From an uncultured Rhodospirillaceae bacterium (GTDB lineage Bacteria > Pseudomonadota > Alphaproteobacteria > RF32 > CAG-239), in NCBI GenBank assembly GCA_900313155.1, contig OMQE01000073.1:1-7470 (forward strand): a stretch of DNA of 7,470 nt, written 5' to 3'. The notes beneath the pieces were generated by a model that saw nothing but the letters and a program-made list of their open reading frames with translations, did no database searches and was not told the origin of the DNA. The translations under genes and the position numbers were made by a program. Shown here piece by piece: positions 1 through 6,429 of the stretch. Each line of letters opens with the position of its first letter. The stretch's first letter is position 1.

Positions 1-1137
1 CATAAAGAAACCGGAAAGTCTATTCGCGAAATTACCGAACAGACTTATAACTGGTATATTGAAGACATGGCAAAGCTCAATGTTTTAGCGCCAAATTATC
101 GTCCGCGCGCCACCGAATATATTGCCGATATGATTAAGTTGGTGGAAAAATTGCTTGAAAACGGACACGCTTATATTGCCGAAAAACAGGTGCTGTTTGA
201 TGTTAATTCAATGCCGAATTACGGTTTTTTATCAGGCCGTTCAATGAAAGAAATGCTTGCCGGCGCAAGAGTGGAAATAGCTGATTATAAGAAAAATCCG
301 GCAGATTTTATTTTATGGAAGCCGTCAGATGCTGACCAACCGGGCTGGGATAGTCCGTGGGGATATGGCCGTCCGGGGTGGCACTTGGAATGCTCGGCCA
401 TGAGCTCCAAACTGCTGGGTAATGATTTTGATATCCACGGCGGCGGTTCCGACCTAATTTTTCCGCATCACGAAAATGAATGTGCGCAATCGACCTGCGC
501 CTTTCCGGGAACAAAATTTGCCCATTATTGGGTGCACACCGGTATGTTGATGATTAACGGGGTGAAAATGAGTAAGTCGCTCGGCAATTTTTATACGGTT
601 GACGAGGTGTTGCAAAAAGCACCGGCCGAAGCTTTACGTTTGCTGTTTTTGACCACGCACTATCACCAACCGTTTAATTTTACGTTTGAAGGATTGGCTC
701 AAGCTAAAGCGATTTTGGATAAATTTTATAACGCGTTATTAAAAAATGCAGATGTTCCGACACAAAGGGTTAAGCCGAGTATTAAGGTTGTTGAAGCTCT
801 GGCTGATGATTTAAATACCCCGTTGGCACTTTCGTATTTACATGAAACGGTTAATGCGCTGAACAAAGCGGAAAGCGCAGAAGAACGCACGAATCTGAAA
901 GCGCAACTTTTGGCAGATGCCTATATGTTGGGGCTTTTATACAATGAGCCTGAAAAGTGGTTCAAAGGTGAAGATGATGATGCCGAAACCGCGGAAATAG
1001 AAGCTCTGATTGCCAAACGTGCCGATGCCAAAAAGAATAAGGACTGGGCAACCGCCGATGCCATTCGTAATGAGCTCAAAGAGCGTGGTATAGTTTTAGA
1101 AGATTCGCCAACCGGTACCACATGGAAACGCGGATAG
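1..1137 (+). CDS. cysS: Cysteinyl-tRNA synthetase, 5'-truncated by the window edge
   Basis: Attaches cysteine to tRNA-Cys in the cytoplasm (class I aminoacyl-tRNA synthetase). The reading frame is open from base 1 and ends at TAG 1135-1137, giving 378 residues. About 80 N-terminal residues, including the HIGH signature and the first zinc-binding Cys, lie outside the window. Seen here are the zinc-site stretches GWHLECS and FPHHENE, the HGGGSDL block, and the ATP-binding KMSKS loop at bases 565-579 (context GVKMSKSLGN). A helical anticodon-binding (DALR-type) region follows, and the protein ends in the family-typical GTTWKRG. The ATG at 67 is internal, not the start, because the upstream codons (HKETGKSIREITEQTYNWYI) are already conserved CysRS sequence. 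No clear terminator hairpin follows the stop. The next gene has its own promoter. Confidence 0.97.
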   Translation, partial: HKETGKSIREITEQTYNWYIEDMAKLNVLAPNYRPRATEYIADMIKLVEKLLENGHAYIAEKQVLFDVNSMPNYGFLSGRSMKEMLAGARVEIADYKKNPADFILWKPSDADQPGWDSPWGYGRPGWHLECSAMSSKLLGNDFDIHGGGSDLIFPHHENECAQSTCAFPGTKFAHYWVHTGMLMINGVKMSKSLGNFYTVDEVLQKAPAEALRLLFLTTHYHQPFNFTFEGLAQAKAILDKFYNALLKNADVPTQRVKPSIKVVEALADDLNTPLALSYLHETVNALNKAESAEERTNLKAQLLADAYMLGLLYNEPEKWFKGEDDDAETAEIEALIAKRADAKKNKDWATADAIRNELKERGIVLEDSPTGTTWKRG

Positions 1138-1235
1138 TCTGAACTTTTTTGCATCTTCCGGCAGAATACTGATTGTTGAAAATGGCAATGTGACAGACAA
1201 ACGAGTATATCTAAAGTTATATATCTTTCTTGTTA

Positions 1236-1264
1236 TTGCAAAACACCATGAAATCGGCTACACT
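1236..1264 (+). promoter_or_regulatory. Sigma-70-type promoter of the prepilin gene
   Basis: A -35 box TTGCAA (1236-1241) and a -10 box TACACT (1259-1264) are separated by 17 bases. The predicted start near 1271 leaves a leader of about 36 bases before the pilin ATG. No sigma-54 signature (TGGCAC-N5-TTGC), which drives some type IV pilin genes, is visible in the gap 1138-1306. Prediction from the sequence only. Confidence 0.5.
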
Positions 1265-1306
1265 GAACTCAGTAATAGCTGAAAATTTCTTACAAGGAGA
1301 CTAAAA

Positions 1307-2014
1307 ATGATTACTAATAAAAATATGCAGTCCGGTCGTTCAATGATTGAAATGTTGGGCGTATTGGCCATTATCGGCGTTTTGTCGGTGGGTGGTATTG
1401 CCGGATATTCAAAGGCGATGATGAAGTTCAAAGTTAATAAAACAGTAGACCAAGTAACACAAATTGCCACCAACATCAGAACATTGTTCGGCGGTCAGCG
1501 TGACTATTCTAAACTGACCGACCAAGTAATTGTTAAAGGTTTGTTGATGCCTGATGAAATGATGACAGCGTCTACTTCTTCCGTAGATGCAAACACAAAA
1601 GGCACATATGCTGCGCCGCTTTATGAAAATGCTTGGGGTATGCCGGTTCTTGTAACAGGTAGCCAACCTAAGGTAAAAGCTGGCGATAATAAATCATTTA
1701 TCATTACATATACCGATGTGCCCATTGAAGCTTGTTTAGAGTTAGCGGTAATGGATTGGGGGTCTTCTTCCGGTTCAGGTTTGGTTGCTTTTAGCGTTAA
1801 TGGTAACGGTGAAACGTTGGGTGATGATAAAATCAAGCCAATAACCACTGTTAGCTGCTTAAAAAACAGTGCTCCTCAGACTGATAAATTGGTATGCGCC
1901 AATGCTACCGCTCAGAGTGGTCGTGTACCGATGAATCCGGCAGATGCGGCAGTGTTGTGCTCTGCCAATGGTAGCTCAACGGGTGTTATCAATATGCACT
2001 GGAAGTTCTACTAA
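1307..2014 (+). CDS. PilS-like (type IVb) prepilin
   Basis: Predicted pilin subunit, exported through the inner membrane and processed by a prepilin peptidase. The 235-residue product has a 10-residue leader ending in Gly (MITNKNMQSG). The mature N-terminus RSMIEMLGVLAIIGVL has the conserved Glu at mature position 5 and a hydrophobic helix (residues about 14-38). Downstream, TQIATNIRTLFGGQ, the GLLMPDEM segment, AWG and VPIEACLEL match the layout of the PilS family of type IVb major pilins. Four Cys (143, 184, 197, 218) could form disulfides. The start is supported by AAGGAG at 1294-1299, seven bases upstream. Residue M7 is a possible but less likely start. The gene stands alone between its own promoter and terminator, with no assembly ATPase, secretin or peptidase nearby. 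It could equally be a minor pilin or pseudopilin. The fold call is firm and the exact role is open. Confidence 0.85.
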   Translation: MITNKNMQSGRSMIEMLGVLAIIGVLSVGGIAGYSKAMMKFKVNKTVDQVTQIATNIRTLFGGQRDYSKLTDQVIVKGLLMPDEMMTASTSSVDANTKGTYAAPLYENAWGMPVLVTGSQPKVKAGDNKSFIITYTDVPIEACLELAVMDWGSSSGSGLVAFSVNGNGETLGDDKIKPITTVSCLKNSAPQTDKLVCANATAQSGRVPMNPADAAVLCSANGSSTGVINMHWKFY

Positions 2015-2037
2015 TCTGAATTTTTCGAATATTTTAT

Positions 2038-2070
2038 AAAAAAAGCGGAGCTTAATGCTCCGCTTTTTTT
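2038..2070. terminator. Bidirectional Rho-independent terminator between the prepilin gene and kdsB
   Basis: Perfect inverted repeat: seven A (2038-2044), GCGGAGC (2045-2051), loop TTAAT (2052-2056), GCTCCGC (2057-2063), seven T (2064-2070). On either strand it gives a GC-rich hairpin followed by a U-tract. It can therefore stop both the rightward pilin transcript and the leftward cpoB-to-kdsB transcript, whose last gene ends at 2122. The arms match fully over 14 bases. Confidence 0.93.
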
Positions 2071-2121
2071 ATGAATTGCCTTGCAGAAACACCGCATTTA
2101 TTTATTTAGCAGATTTTTCCC

Positions 2122-2895
2122 TTATTTTATATAAGGCAAGGCGTTAGCCAAATCTTCTTCGGTATTGATGTCAGCCGGTGCTTCTTTGACTAATTTGATG
2201 TTGTCAACCAACATGGCACGAACCTCCATACCATTTTCAAGAGCTCGCAATTGTTCTAAGGCTTCACGTTTTTCCAAAACGCCTGTCGGAAGCGAAACCA
2301 TTTTTTGCAAAGATGCCGCTTTGAAAACATAAATGCCGATATGATAATACAAATCCTGATTTGGGCATTTTTCCGGATTACGCGTATATGGCGCTGTGGC
2401 ACGGGTGAAATATAAACAACGCGCCTCTTTTTCACCTTCTTTCAAGCCCATAATGATTTTCACCACATTTGGATTATTTTTATCTTCTTCATTATTTATC
2501 AACATACCACAGGTGGCAATATCGCAACCGGTTCGCTCCACCATTTCCACAAGCGGAATTGTTACTTTTGGGTCAACGTTGATATTATCGCCTTGAAAAT
2601 CAACCACAATGTCATATTTTGTGCCTTCAGGGTCTAAAATCTTTAAAGCGGCGGCAATACGATCGGTACCGCTTGGTAAATTCGGGTCTGTCAGAATAGC
2701 TGTTGCACCAAATTTTTGACATTCATCAACAATGGCTTGGTCACCGGCGGCAATAGCTATATCGGTATTTAGCGCTTTTTTAACGTTTTCATAAACGCGT
2801 TGAACCATCGTTTTACCGTTAATCACGCGAAGCGGTTTATTCGGCAAACGAGTGGCTGCCAAACGGACCGGCATCAATGTTATAACTCTGCTCAT
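2122..2895 (-). CDS. kdsB: 3-deoxy-manno-octulosonate cytidylyltransferase (CMP-KDO synthetase)
   Basis: Activates KDO with CTP to give CMP-KDO, the donor for the inner core of LPS. It acts in the cytoplasm. The product is 257 residues, close to the usual 245-260. Motifs in order: the nucleotide-binding start MPVRLAATRLPNKPL (8-22), SGTDR (75-79), QGD (101-103, a Mg ligand), NPNVVK (141-146), LYFTRATAPY (161-170), YYHIGIY (183-189) and LEQLRALENGM (213-223). These resemble alphaproteobacterial KdsB. Near the C-terminus the usual V-D-T-P-x-D-L reads INTEEDL (243-249), so the Asp expected to bind the second metal appears as Asn244. Also, QGD is followed by NI rather than the common EP or LP. 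Start: AAGGAG (2903-2908) lies seven bases upstream, and in-frame TAATAA directly precedes the ATG. It is the last gene of the operon, 15 bases after the HIT gene. A related NTP-transferase for another octulosonate is possible because of the Asn. Confidence 0.9.
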   Translation of the reverse strand: MSRVITLMPVRLAATRLPNKPLRVINGKTMVQRVYENVKKALNTDIAIAAGDQAIVDECQKFGATAILTDPNLPSGTDRIAAALKILDPEGTKYDIVVDFQGDNINVDPKVTIPLVEMVERTGCDIATCGMLINNEEDKNNPNVVKIIMGLKEGEKEARCLYFTRATAPYTRNPEKCPNQDLYYHIGIYVFKAASLQKMVSLPTGVLEKREALEQLRALENGMEVRAMLVDNIKLVKEAPADINTEEDLANALPYIK

Positions 2896-2910
2896 TTATT
2901 ATCTCCTTTA

Positions 2911-3345
2911 CTATTGGTTAATTTTATATTGCGCATCATTCATCTGCGCCAAAAATTCTTGCTTAATTTGTTGCATAATTTTTGCCTTTTCCTCCGGTGC
3001 ATATTTACCGGTTGTTTTGTTCCAAACCGTGTCCGGCCAATCCGGATCGCCATCTTTGCGACAAACCACATGCACATGCAGTTGCGGTGTCAAATTACCT
3101 ATCATCGCCACATTATCTTGGTCGCATGGAAAAAGCTTAAACATCACACTTTCTGCCAAAGCAATTTCGCGCATCAGTTGCATACGTTCTTCCATGTTAA
3201 GATTGGTCATATTTTTGACACCTTCTTTCATCGGAACCAAAAAAATCCACGGATAATGGCAGTTATCTTCAAACAACACCCGACAAAGTTTTAAATCGAG
3301 CAAATAATCTTTTGCCGCCAAACCGGCCACCAATTTAAAAGCCAT
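2911..3345 (-). CDS. HIT-family (histidine triad) nucleotide hydrolase or transferase
   Basis: The HIT family hydrolyses or transfers nucleotide phosphate groups (dinucleoside polyphosphates, nucleoside phosphoramidates, AMP-linked substrates). The substrate here is unknown. The 144-residue protein carries the triad motif QLHVHVV (88-94). His90 would be the nucleophile by analogy with Hint and Fhit, and His92 the next triad His. The first triad position is Gln rather than His, which I recall as usual for the proteobacterial subgroup with the downstream pattern DPDWPDTVW (here 100-108). The upstream N-x-T-P segment before the triad also fits. The start codon directly abuts the HAD stop (TAAATG) and has GGAGG (3353-3357) seven bases upstream inside the HAD gene, so translation is probably coupled. 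No signal peptide or membrane segment is seen, so it is likely cytoplasmic. Confidence 0.87.
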   Translation of the reverse strand: MAFKLVAGLAAKDYLLDLKLCRVLFEDNCHYPWIFLVPMKEGVKNMTNLNMEERMQLMREIALAESVMFKLFPCDQDNVAMIGNLTPQLHVHVVCRKDGDPDWPDTVWNKTTGKYAPEEKAKIMQQIKQEFLAQMNDAQYKINQ

Positions 3346-4323
3346 TTATTTTCCTCCCACGCTTTTAATTTGTATAATTTGTTTTACATCAATATTTTCT
3401 TTTTTGCAAAGATTTTCCACCGTATTTCCATTGTTGATTGCCTCTGCCGTTACGCCTGTTTCTATACACAGAATCGGCGTAATATTTGCATTGATGCCAC
3501 CTTTGATATCTGTTCTGACTGTATCACCAATCATGCAAGTACGCTTTTTATCAATAGTAATCCCGTCATTTTTCAGAATATTAAAAACAAAGTCATAAAT
3601 ATTATGATGAGGCTTACCAAATTCTAAAACTTCTGTTTTTTTATCGCGTAACATTTGGGCAATTGTTCCGTTACGAATGACAAAAGCTGCTTCGGAATTT
3701 GGCACCAAACAATGTCCCTCTTTGGCGGTAAAATCCGGATTTGCATTGAGCGCCGGTAACCCCATATCGGCTACCTGATCGGTAATTTGTTCAAAAGGCT
3801 CGGCGCTTAAGGTATCCCATTCGCAAACTTTTCCGCTGTCATCAAGTCGAACCGGCAGAAATTGCTTTTGCAAATGCGGAAATTTTTCTACCGTATCGGC
3901 ATAAATAAATGGCACGCCGATATACACAAAATCAGCATCTTTCAAACGCTCAACTTGCTGATATTTTGTTCCGATAAAAGCTTTGCTGTGCGGCTTGCCG
4001 ATAACATAATATTTGAGCGGATGAGGACAAGATGCAAAAGCAATATCGCCTTTTTGTAACCGATATTGCAGTAAATCTCCGGAACTGATTAAGTAGGAAT
4101 AATGGTCATCAGCCAGGCCGCGCCGAGCATAAGAAACACGCAAATCTGTACCCAAAGCTGTTGAATTAGAAACAATAACAACTGTTTTGCCTTGCTGACA
4201 CAGTTTTTGCATTATTTCACGGCTACCGGCATAAAAACCGCTTCCCTCCCAAAAAACGCCATAGGCATCAAAAATAAATGTATCAAATTTTTCCGAAATA
4301 TCAGCTAAACCATTATATATCAT
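3346..4323 (-). CDS. HAD superfamily class IIA (NagD-like) hydrolase
   Basis: Predicted cytoplasmic hydrolase of 325 residues. HAD motifs in order: motif I FDAYGVFWEG with nucleophile Asp19, motif II VSNST (51-55), the C2-type cap with NANPDF (193-198), motif III Lys237 in EFGKPHH, and motif IV GDTVRTD with Asp267 and Asp272. This layout resembles the alphaproteobacterial class IIA group described under TIGR01459. The residue two after the nucleophile is Tyr21. In typical HAD phosphatases this is the general-acid Asp, while the related group I recall often has Trp there, so phosphatase activity cannot be assumed. The ATG overlaps the tilS stop as ATGA (4320-4323), and AAGGA lies six bases upstream (4330-4334). 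A sugar-phosphate or nucleotide-phosphate substrate is plausible, but nothing in the sequence identifies it. Confidence 0.85.
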   Translation of the reverse strand: MIYNGLADISEKFDTFIFDAYGVFWEGSGFYAGSREIMQKLCQQGKTVVIVSNSTALGTDLRVSYARRGLADDHYSYLISSGDLLQYRLQKGDIAFASCPHPLKYYVIGKPHSKAFIGTKYQQVERLKDADFVYIGVPFIYADTVEKFPHLQKQFLPVRLDDSGKVCEWDTLSAEPFEQITDQVADMGLPALNANPDFTAKEGHCLVPNSEAAFVIRNGTIAQMLRDKKTEVLEFGKPHHNIYDFVFNILKNDGITIDKKRTCMIGDTVRTDIKGGINANITPILCIETGVTAEAINNGNTVENLCKKENIDVKQIIQIKSVGGK

Positions 4324-5384
4324 TTTTCGTCCTTTACCATTATTGCTTTAGCCTTTGGTGGAATTTTTTTCTCGGCATATTGCGGAAATTTTAAAATAAA
4401 TTCTGCCCATTTCTGACGATATGCCTTCCGTTTGAACGGAACTTCCGGCACAAGCCAAATTTGACCGCCGTAAAGCAAAATTTCTTTAGCCCCTAATGTG
4501 GCACCTCTGAATGTTGGTTGTAACAATTCTTCTTTTAAATGCAACACACTTTCTGCTCGCGGAATATAAGTCTGCTTCAATAAATGCGCCAATAGGCGAA
4601 ATTGCATTTCCGAATGCAAACTTTTAAACATTTTATAGCTGAAATGGCAAATTTCATTTTTTTCAAAAACAACCTCTTTTTCAATTAAGTCCAAAAGATT
4701 TTGCCGAATATAATCTTCGGCACTTTGCAAGCGTTTGGTTGTTTGATATATATTTTCCGCACTAATGCCGGTTTGTTGCTCTAAAATCGGTAAAAATTTG
4801 CGGATTTTATTACGCAAAAATTGTTCGTCGGCGTTTGATTCATCTTCTACCCAACGCAGATTTTTTGCCCGTAACATTTTTTTTAATTCTTCCGGTTTTT
4901 GGCTCAAAAGCGGTCGTAAAATTATCAGATTATCCAAAATTTCAAATTCGCGTATGGCGCAAAGCCCGCTCAATCCGCTGCCTCGTTGCAGGCGCATCAA
5001 AAATGTTTCGGCCTGATCCTGCAAATGATGAGCCATCATCACGCAAGAAATATTGTGTGCCAAGCACCAGTCGCTAATGAGCTTGTAGCGCATTTTTCGG
5101 GCGGTTTCTTCTATTGCCGTTGTTGGTTTTGCGCCGTTCCATTTTAGAATATGATGTTCTATGCCAAATTTAGCCATCAATTGCGCCACATATTGAGCTT
5201 CTTGTGCCGAATGTGGACGCAAACCATGGTCAACCGTTAAGGCAACAATTTTTTTACCTAAAGGTTCTAATTTCTCCTTAGCTGTCAGCACCAAAGCCAA
5301 CGAATCGGCACCGCCGGAAACACCGACGGCAATAACTTTATCTTCAAGTTTATATTTTTCCAGCAGATTCTGCACTACTTGCAT
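4320..5384 (-). CDS. tilS: tRNA(Ile)-lysidine synthase
   Basis: Converts C34 of the CAU-anticodon tRNA-Ile to lysidine using ATP and lysine, so that the tRNA reads AUA as Ile. It is normally essential and cytoplasmic. The 354-residue protein has the N-type ATP-pyrophosphatase P-loop SGGADS (23-28), VDHGLR (51-56), the MAHHLQDQAETFLMRLQRGSG region (117-137), RPLL (157-160), and the WVEDESN...RNKIR block (178-195) that is diagnostic for TilS. It is shorter than the 432-residue E. coli enzyme, so the C-terminal substrate-binding domain looks reduced or absent. The stop overlaps the HAD start, and the start lies inside the last codons of cpoB (10-base overlap). Only a weak GAGG is seen upstream, which suggests translational coupling. 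The order cpoB-tilS is a known alphaproteobacterial arrangement, often followed by ftsH, which is not next here. Confidence 0.95.
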   Translation of the reverse strand: MQVVQNLLEKYKLEDKVIAVGVSGGADSLALVLTAKEKLEPLGKKIVALTVDHGLRPHSAQEAQYVAQLMAKFGIEHHILKWNGAKPTTAIEETARKMRYKLISDWCLAHNISCVMMAHHLQDQAETFLMRLQRGSGLSGLCAIREFEILDNLIILRPLLSQKPEELKKMLRAKNLRWVEDESNADEQFLRNKIRKFLPILEQQTGISAENIYQTTKRLQSAEDYIRQNLLDLIEKEVVFEKNEICHFSYKMFKSLHSEMQFRLLAHLLKQTYIPRAESVLHLKEELLQPTFRGATLGAKEILLYGGQIWLVPEVPFKRKAYRQKWAEFILKFPQYAEKKIPPKAKAIMVKDEK

Positions 5385-6286
5385 CCAAGTTTTTTGGCCT
5401 CATTGGCGGCTTTACGTTTCAGCTCGGCATTAGCTTTCGGAAATTCGCCGGCAAAGCTCATAAATACGATGCAAGCGCTTTTGTTGTCTTTCAAATTTTC
5501 AAGTGTTATACCTAAACGGTATAAGCTGTCCGGTGCTTTGTTCCCGTTTTTATAGTTCTCGTATCCGTTTTTGAACGCCAGTTTGGCTTTGTTCAAATCT
5601 CCCTGTTTGGTATAAACTTCACCAAGCCAATATTGTGCATTGCTGGCCAGTGCGTGCTTCGGATATTCTGAAATAACGCCTTTGAAAGCAATTTCGGCTT
5701 CGTCATTCAGGCCGGCATTATAAGCTTGCATACCCATGGCATACATATCATCAGCGTTTTTTTTTGTTGTTTCAGCTGACGAAGTCTGTTTTTCTTCTTC
5801 GGTTGCTTGTTGTTCGTAAGAACCACCGTTGACCGGTGTTAAATCTTCACCGCTGATAGAATCGCCAACCACCGAGGCAGCGCCACCCCGCGCAACCGGC
5901 GCCTCATAAGTTTGCGGCAAACTCGGCATGGAAGTGCTTAACTCTGCCGGAACCGGCTTGCCTTCCAAAATTTTGAAGCGGATTTCCATATCACGATTAA
6001 TTTTATCAAGTTTTTGATCAATGTTTTTGATACTGTGTTCCATTTCATCAATTCGACCATTCAGTTTTCGCACATTTTCTTCCCATTGTGTCACTTTTGC
6101 CTGAAAGTCGGAATTTGCGGCAGATGCGCCTTTTTCAGAGCTCTCTACGCCTCGATACACCTGACGTTGCAAAACCTTAACATCTTCTCTGATTTGGTCA
6201 AGCTCGCGCGACCAATCCGCCGCCCGAACCGTGGTAACATAACACAACACTGAACCGATTAAACCGATATAAAAAATATTTTTCAT
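5375..6286 (-). CDS. cpoB: Tol-Pal system protein CpoB (YbgF)
   Basis: Periplasmic protein which, in studied relatives, links peptidoglycan synthesis to Tol-Pal-driven outer-membrane constriction at division. The 303-residue product starts with a Sec signal peptide (residues 1-22, cleavage likely VRA|AD). Cys15 is not in a lipobox. A coiled coil with heptad-like spacing follows (about 25-107, the trimerisation region in the family), then a low-complexity Pro/Ser/Gly/Glu linker (about 110-175) and TPR-like repeats (about 177-300) with motifs such as AYNAGLNDEAEIAF and YWLGEVYTKQGDLNKA. It ends in KKLGCK. I chose the ATG at 6286 because GGAGG (6295-6299) lies eight bases upstream and the signal peptide starts there. 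The frame stays open to an ATG at 6364, but that extension runs through the promoter and has no signal-like start. A run of nine A lies in the linker (5757-5765). tolQRAB and pal are not adjacent. Confidence 0.92.
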   Translation of the reverse strand: MKNIFYIGLIGSVLCYVTTVRAADWSRELDQIREDVKVLQRQVYRGVESSEKGASAANSDFQAKVTQWEENVRKLNGRIDEMEHSIKNIDQKLDKINRDMEIRFKILEGKPVPAELSTSMPSLPQTYEAPVARGGAASVVGDSISGEDLTPVNGGSYEQQATEEEKQTSSAETTKKNADDMYAMGMQAYNAGLNDEAEIAFKGVISEYPKHALASNAQYWLGEVYTKQGDLNKAKLAFKNGYENYKNGNKAPDSLYRLGITLENLKDNKSACIVFMSFAGEFPKANAELKRKAANEAKKLGCK

Positions 6287-6294
6287 CAATAAAT

Positions 6295-6299
6295 CCTCC
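6295..6299 (-). promoter_or_regulatory. Ribosome binding site that fixes the cpoB start
   Basis: GGAGG on the minus strand lies eight bases before the ATG at 6286. It supports a 303-residue protein with an N-terminal signal peptide over the longer 329-residue open frame beginning at 6364. Confidence 0.8.
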
Positions 6300-6311
6300 A
6301 AACTGTTTATT

Positions 6312-6339
6312 ATCATATATAATAAATCGGCAAAATCAA
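6312..6339 (-). promoter_or_regulatory. Probable promoter of the cpoB-tilS-HAD-HIT-kdsB operon
   Basis: On the minus strand a -35 box TTGATT (6334-6339) and a -10 box TATGAT (6312-6317) are 16 bases apart. They sit just downstream of the nusG terminator and about 25 bases before the cpoB ATG, so the leader would be short. The region is AT-rich, so other -10 alignments (for example GATAAT) are possible. Confidence 0.5.
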
Positions 6340-6382
6340 ACGGATACTTATTATTTAGCCACAAGTTTTAGTAAGATAACAA

Positions 6383-6406
6383 AAATCCCGCATATTTGCG
6401 GGATTT
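6383..6406 (-). terminator. Rho-independent terminator after nusG
   Basis: Inverted repeat with 10-base arms (6383-6392 and 6397-6406, core CCCGC/GCGGG) and a 4-base loop. Read on the minus strand, the hairpin AAATCCCGCA...TGCGGGATTT runs into TTTTTG. It lies 23 bases past the nusG stop, so it ends the secE-nusG transcript and insulates cpoB. Confidence 0.88.
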
Positions 6407-6429
6407 CGGCATTGTTTCAAAATAAGAAA

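Noticed and set aside
67..69. ATG at 67 as the start of cysS
   Set aside because: The frame is open and encodes conserved CysRS sequence back to base 1, so this is an internal Met and the true start lies outside the window.
1138..1306. Hidden small gene, tRNA or terminator between cysS and the prepilin gene
   Set aside because: I found no open frame with a ribosome binding site, no cloverleaf and no strong hairpin with a T-run. Only the pilin promoter is supported.
3074..3100. Missing first His of the HIT triad as a sign of an inactive protein
   Set aside because: Gln at this position (QLHVHVV) is, as far as I recall, normal in this proteobacterial HIT subgroup, and the nucleophile His90 and His92 are present.
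2800..3294. Plus-strand open frames of 164 and 134 codons opposite kdsB and the HIT gene
   Set aside because: They are antisense to well-supported genes, have unusual amino-acid composition (many His, Phe and Cys), and no ribosome binding site or recognisable domain.
6287..6364. N-terminal extension of cpoB to an ATG at 6364
   Set aside because: It would place 26 residues before a clear signal peptide, has no good ribosome binding site and covers the predicted promoter. The ATG at 6286 has GGAGG eight bases upstream.
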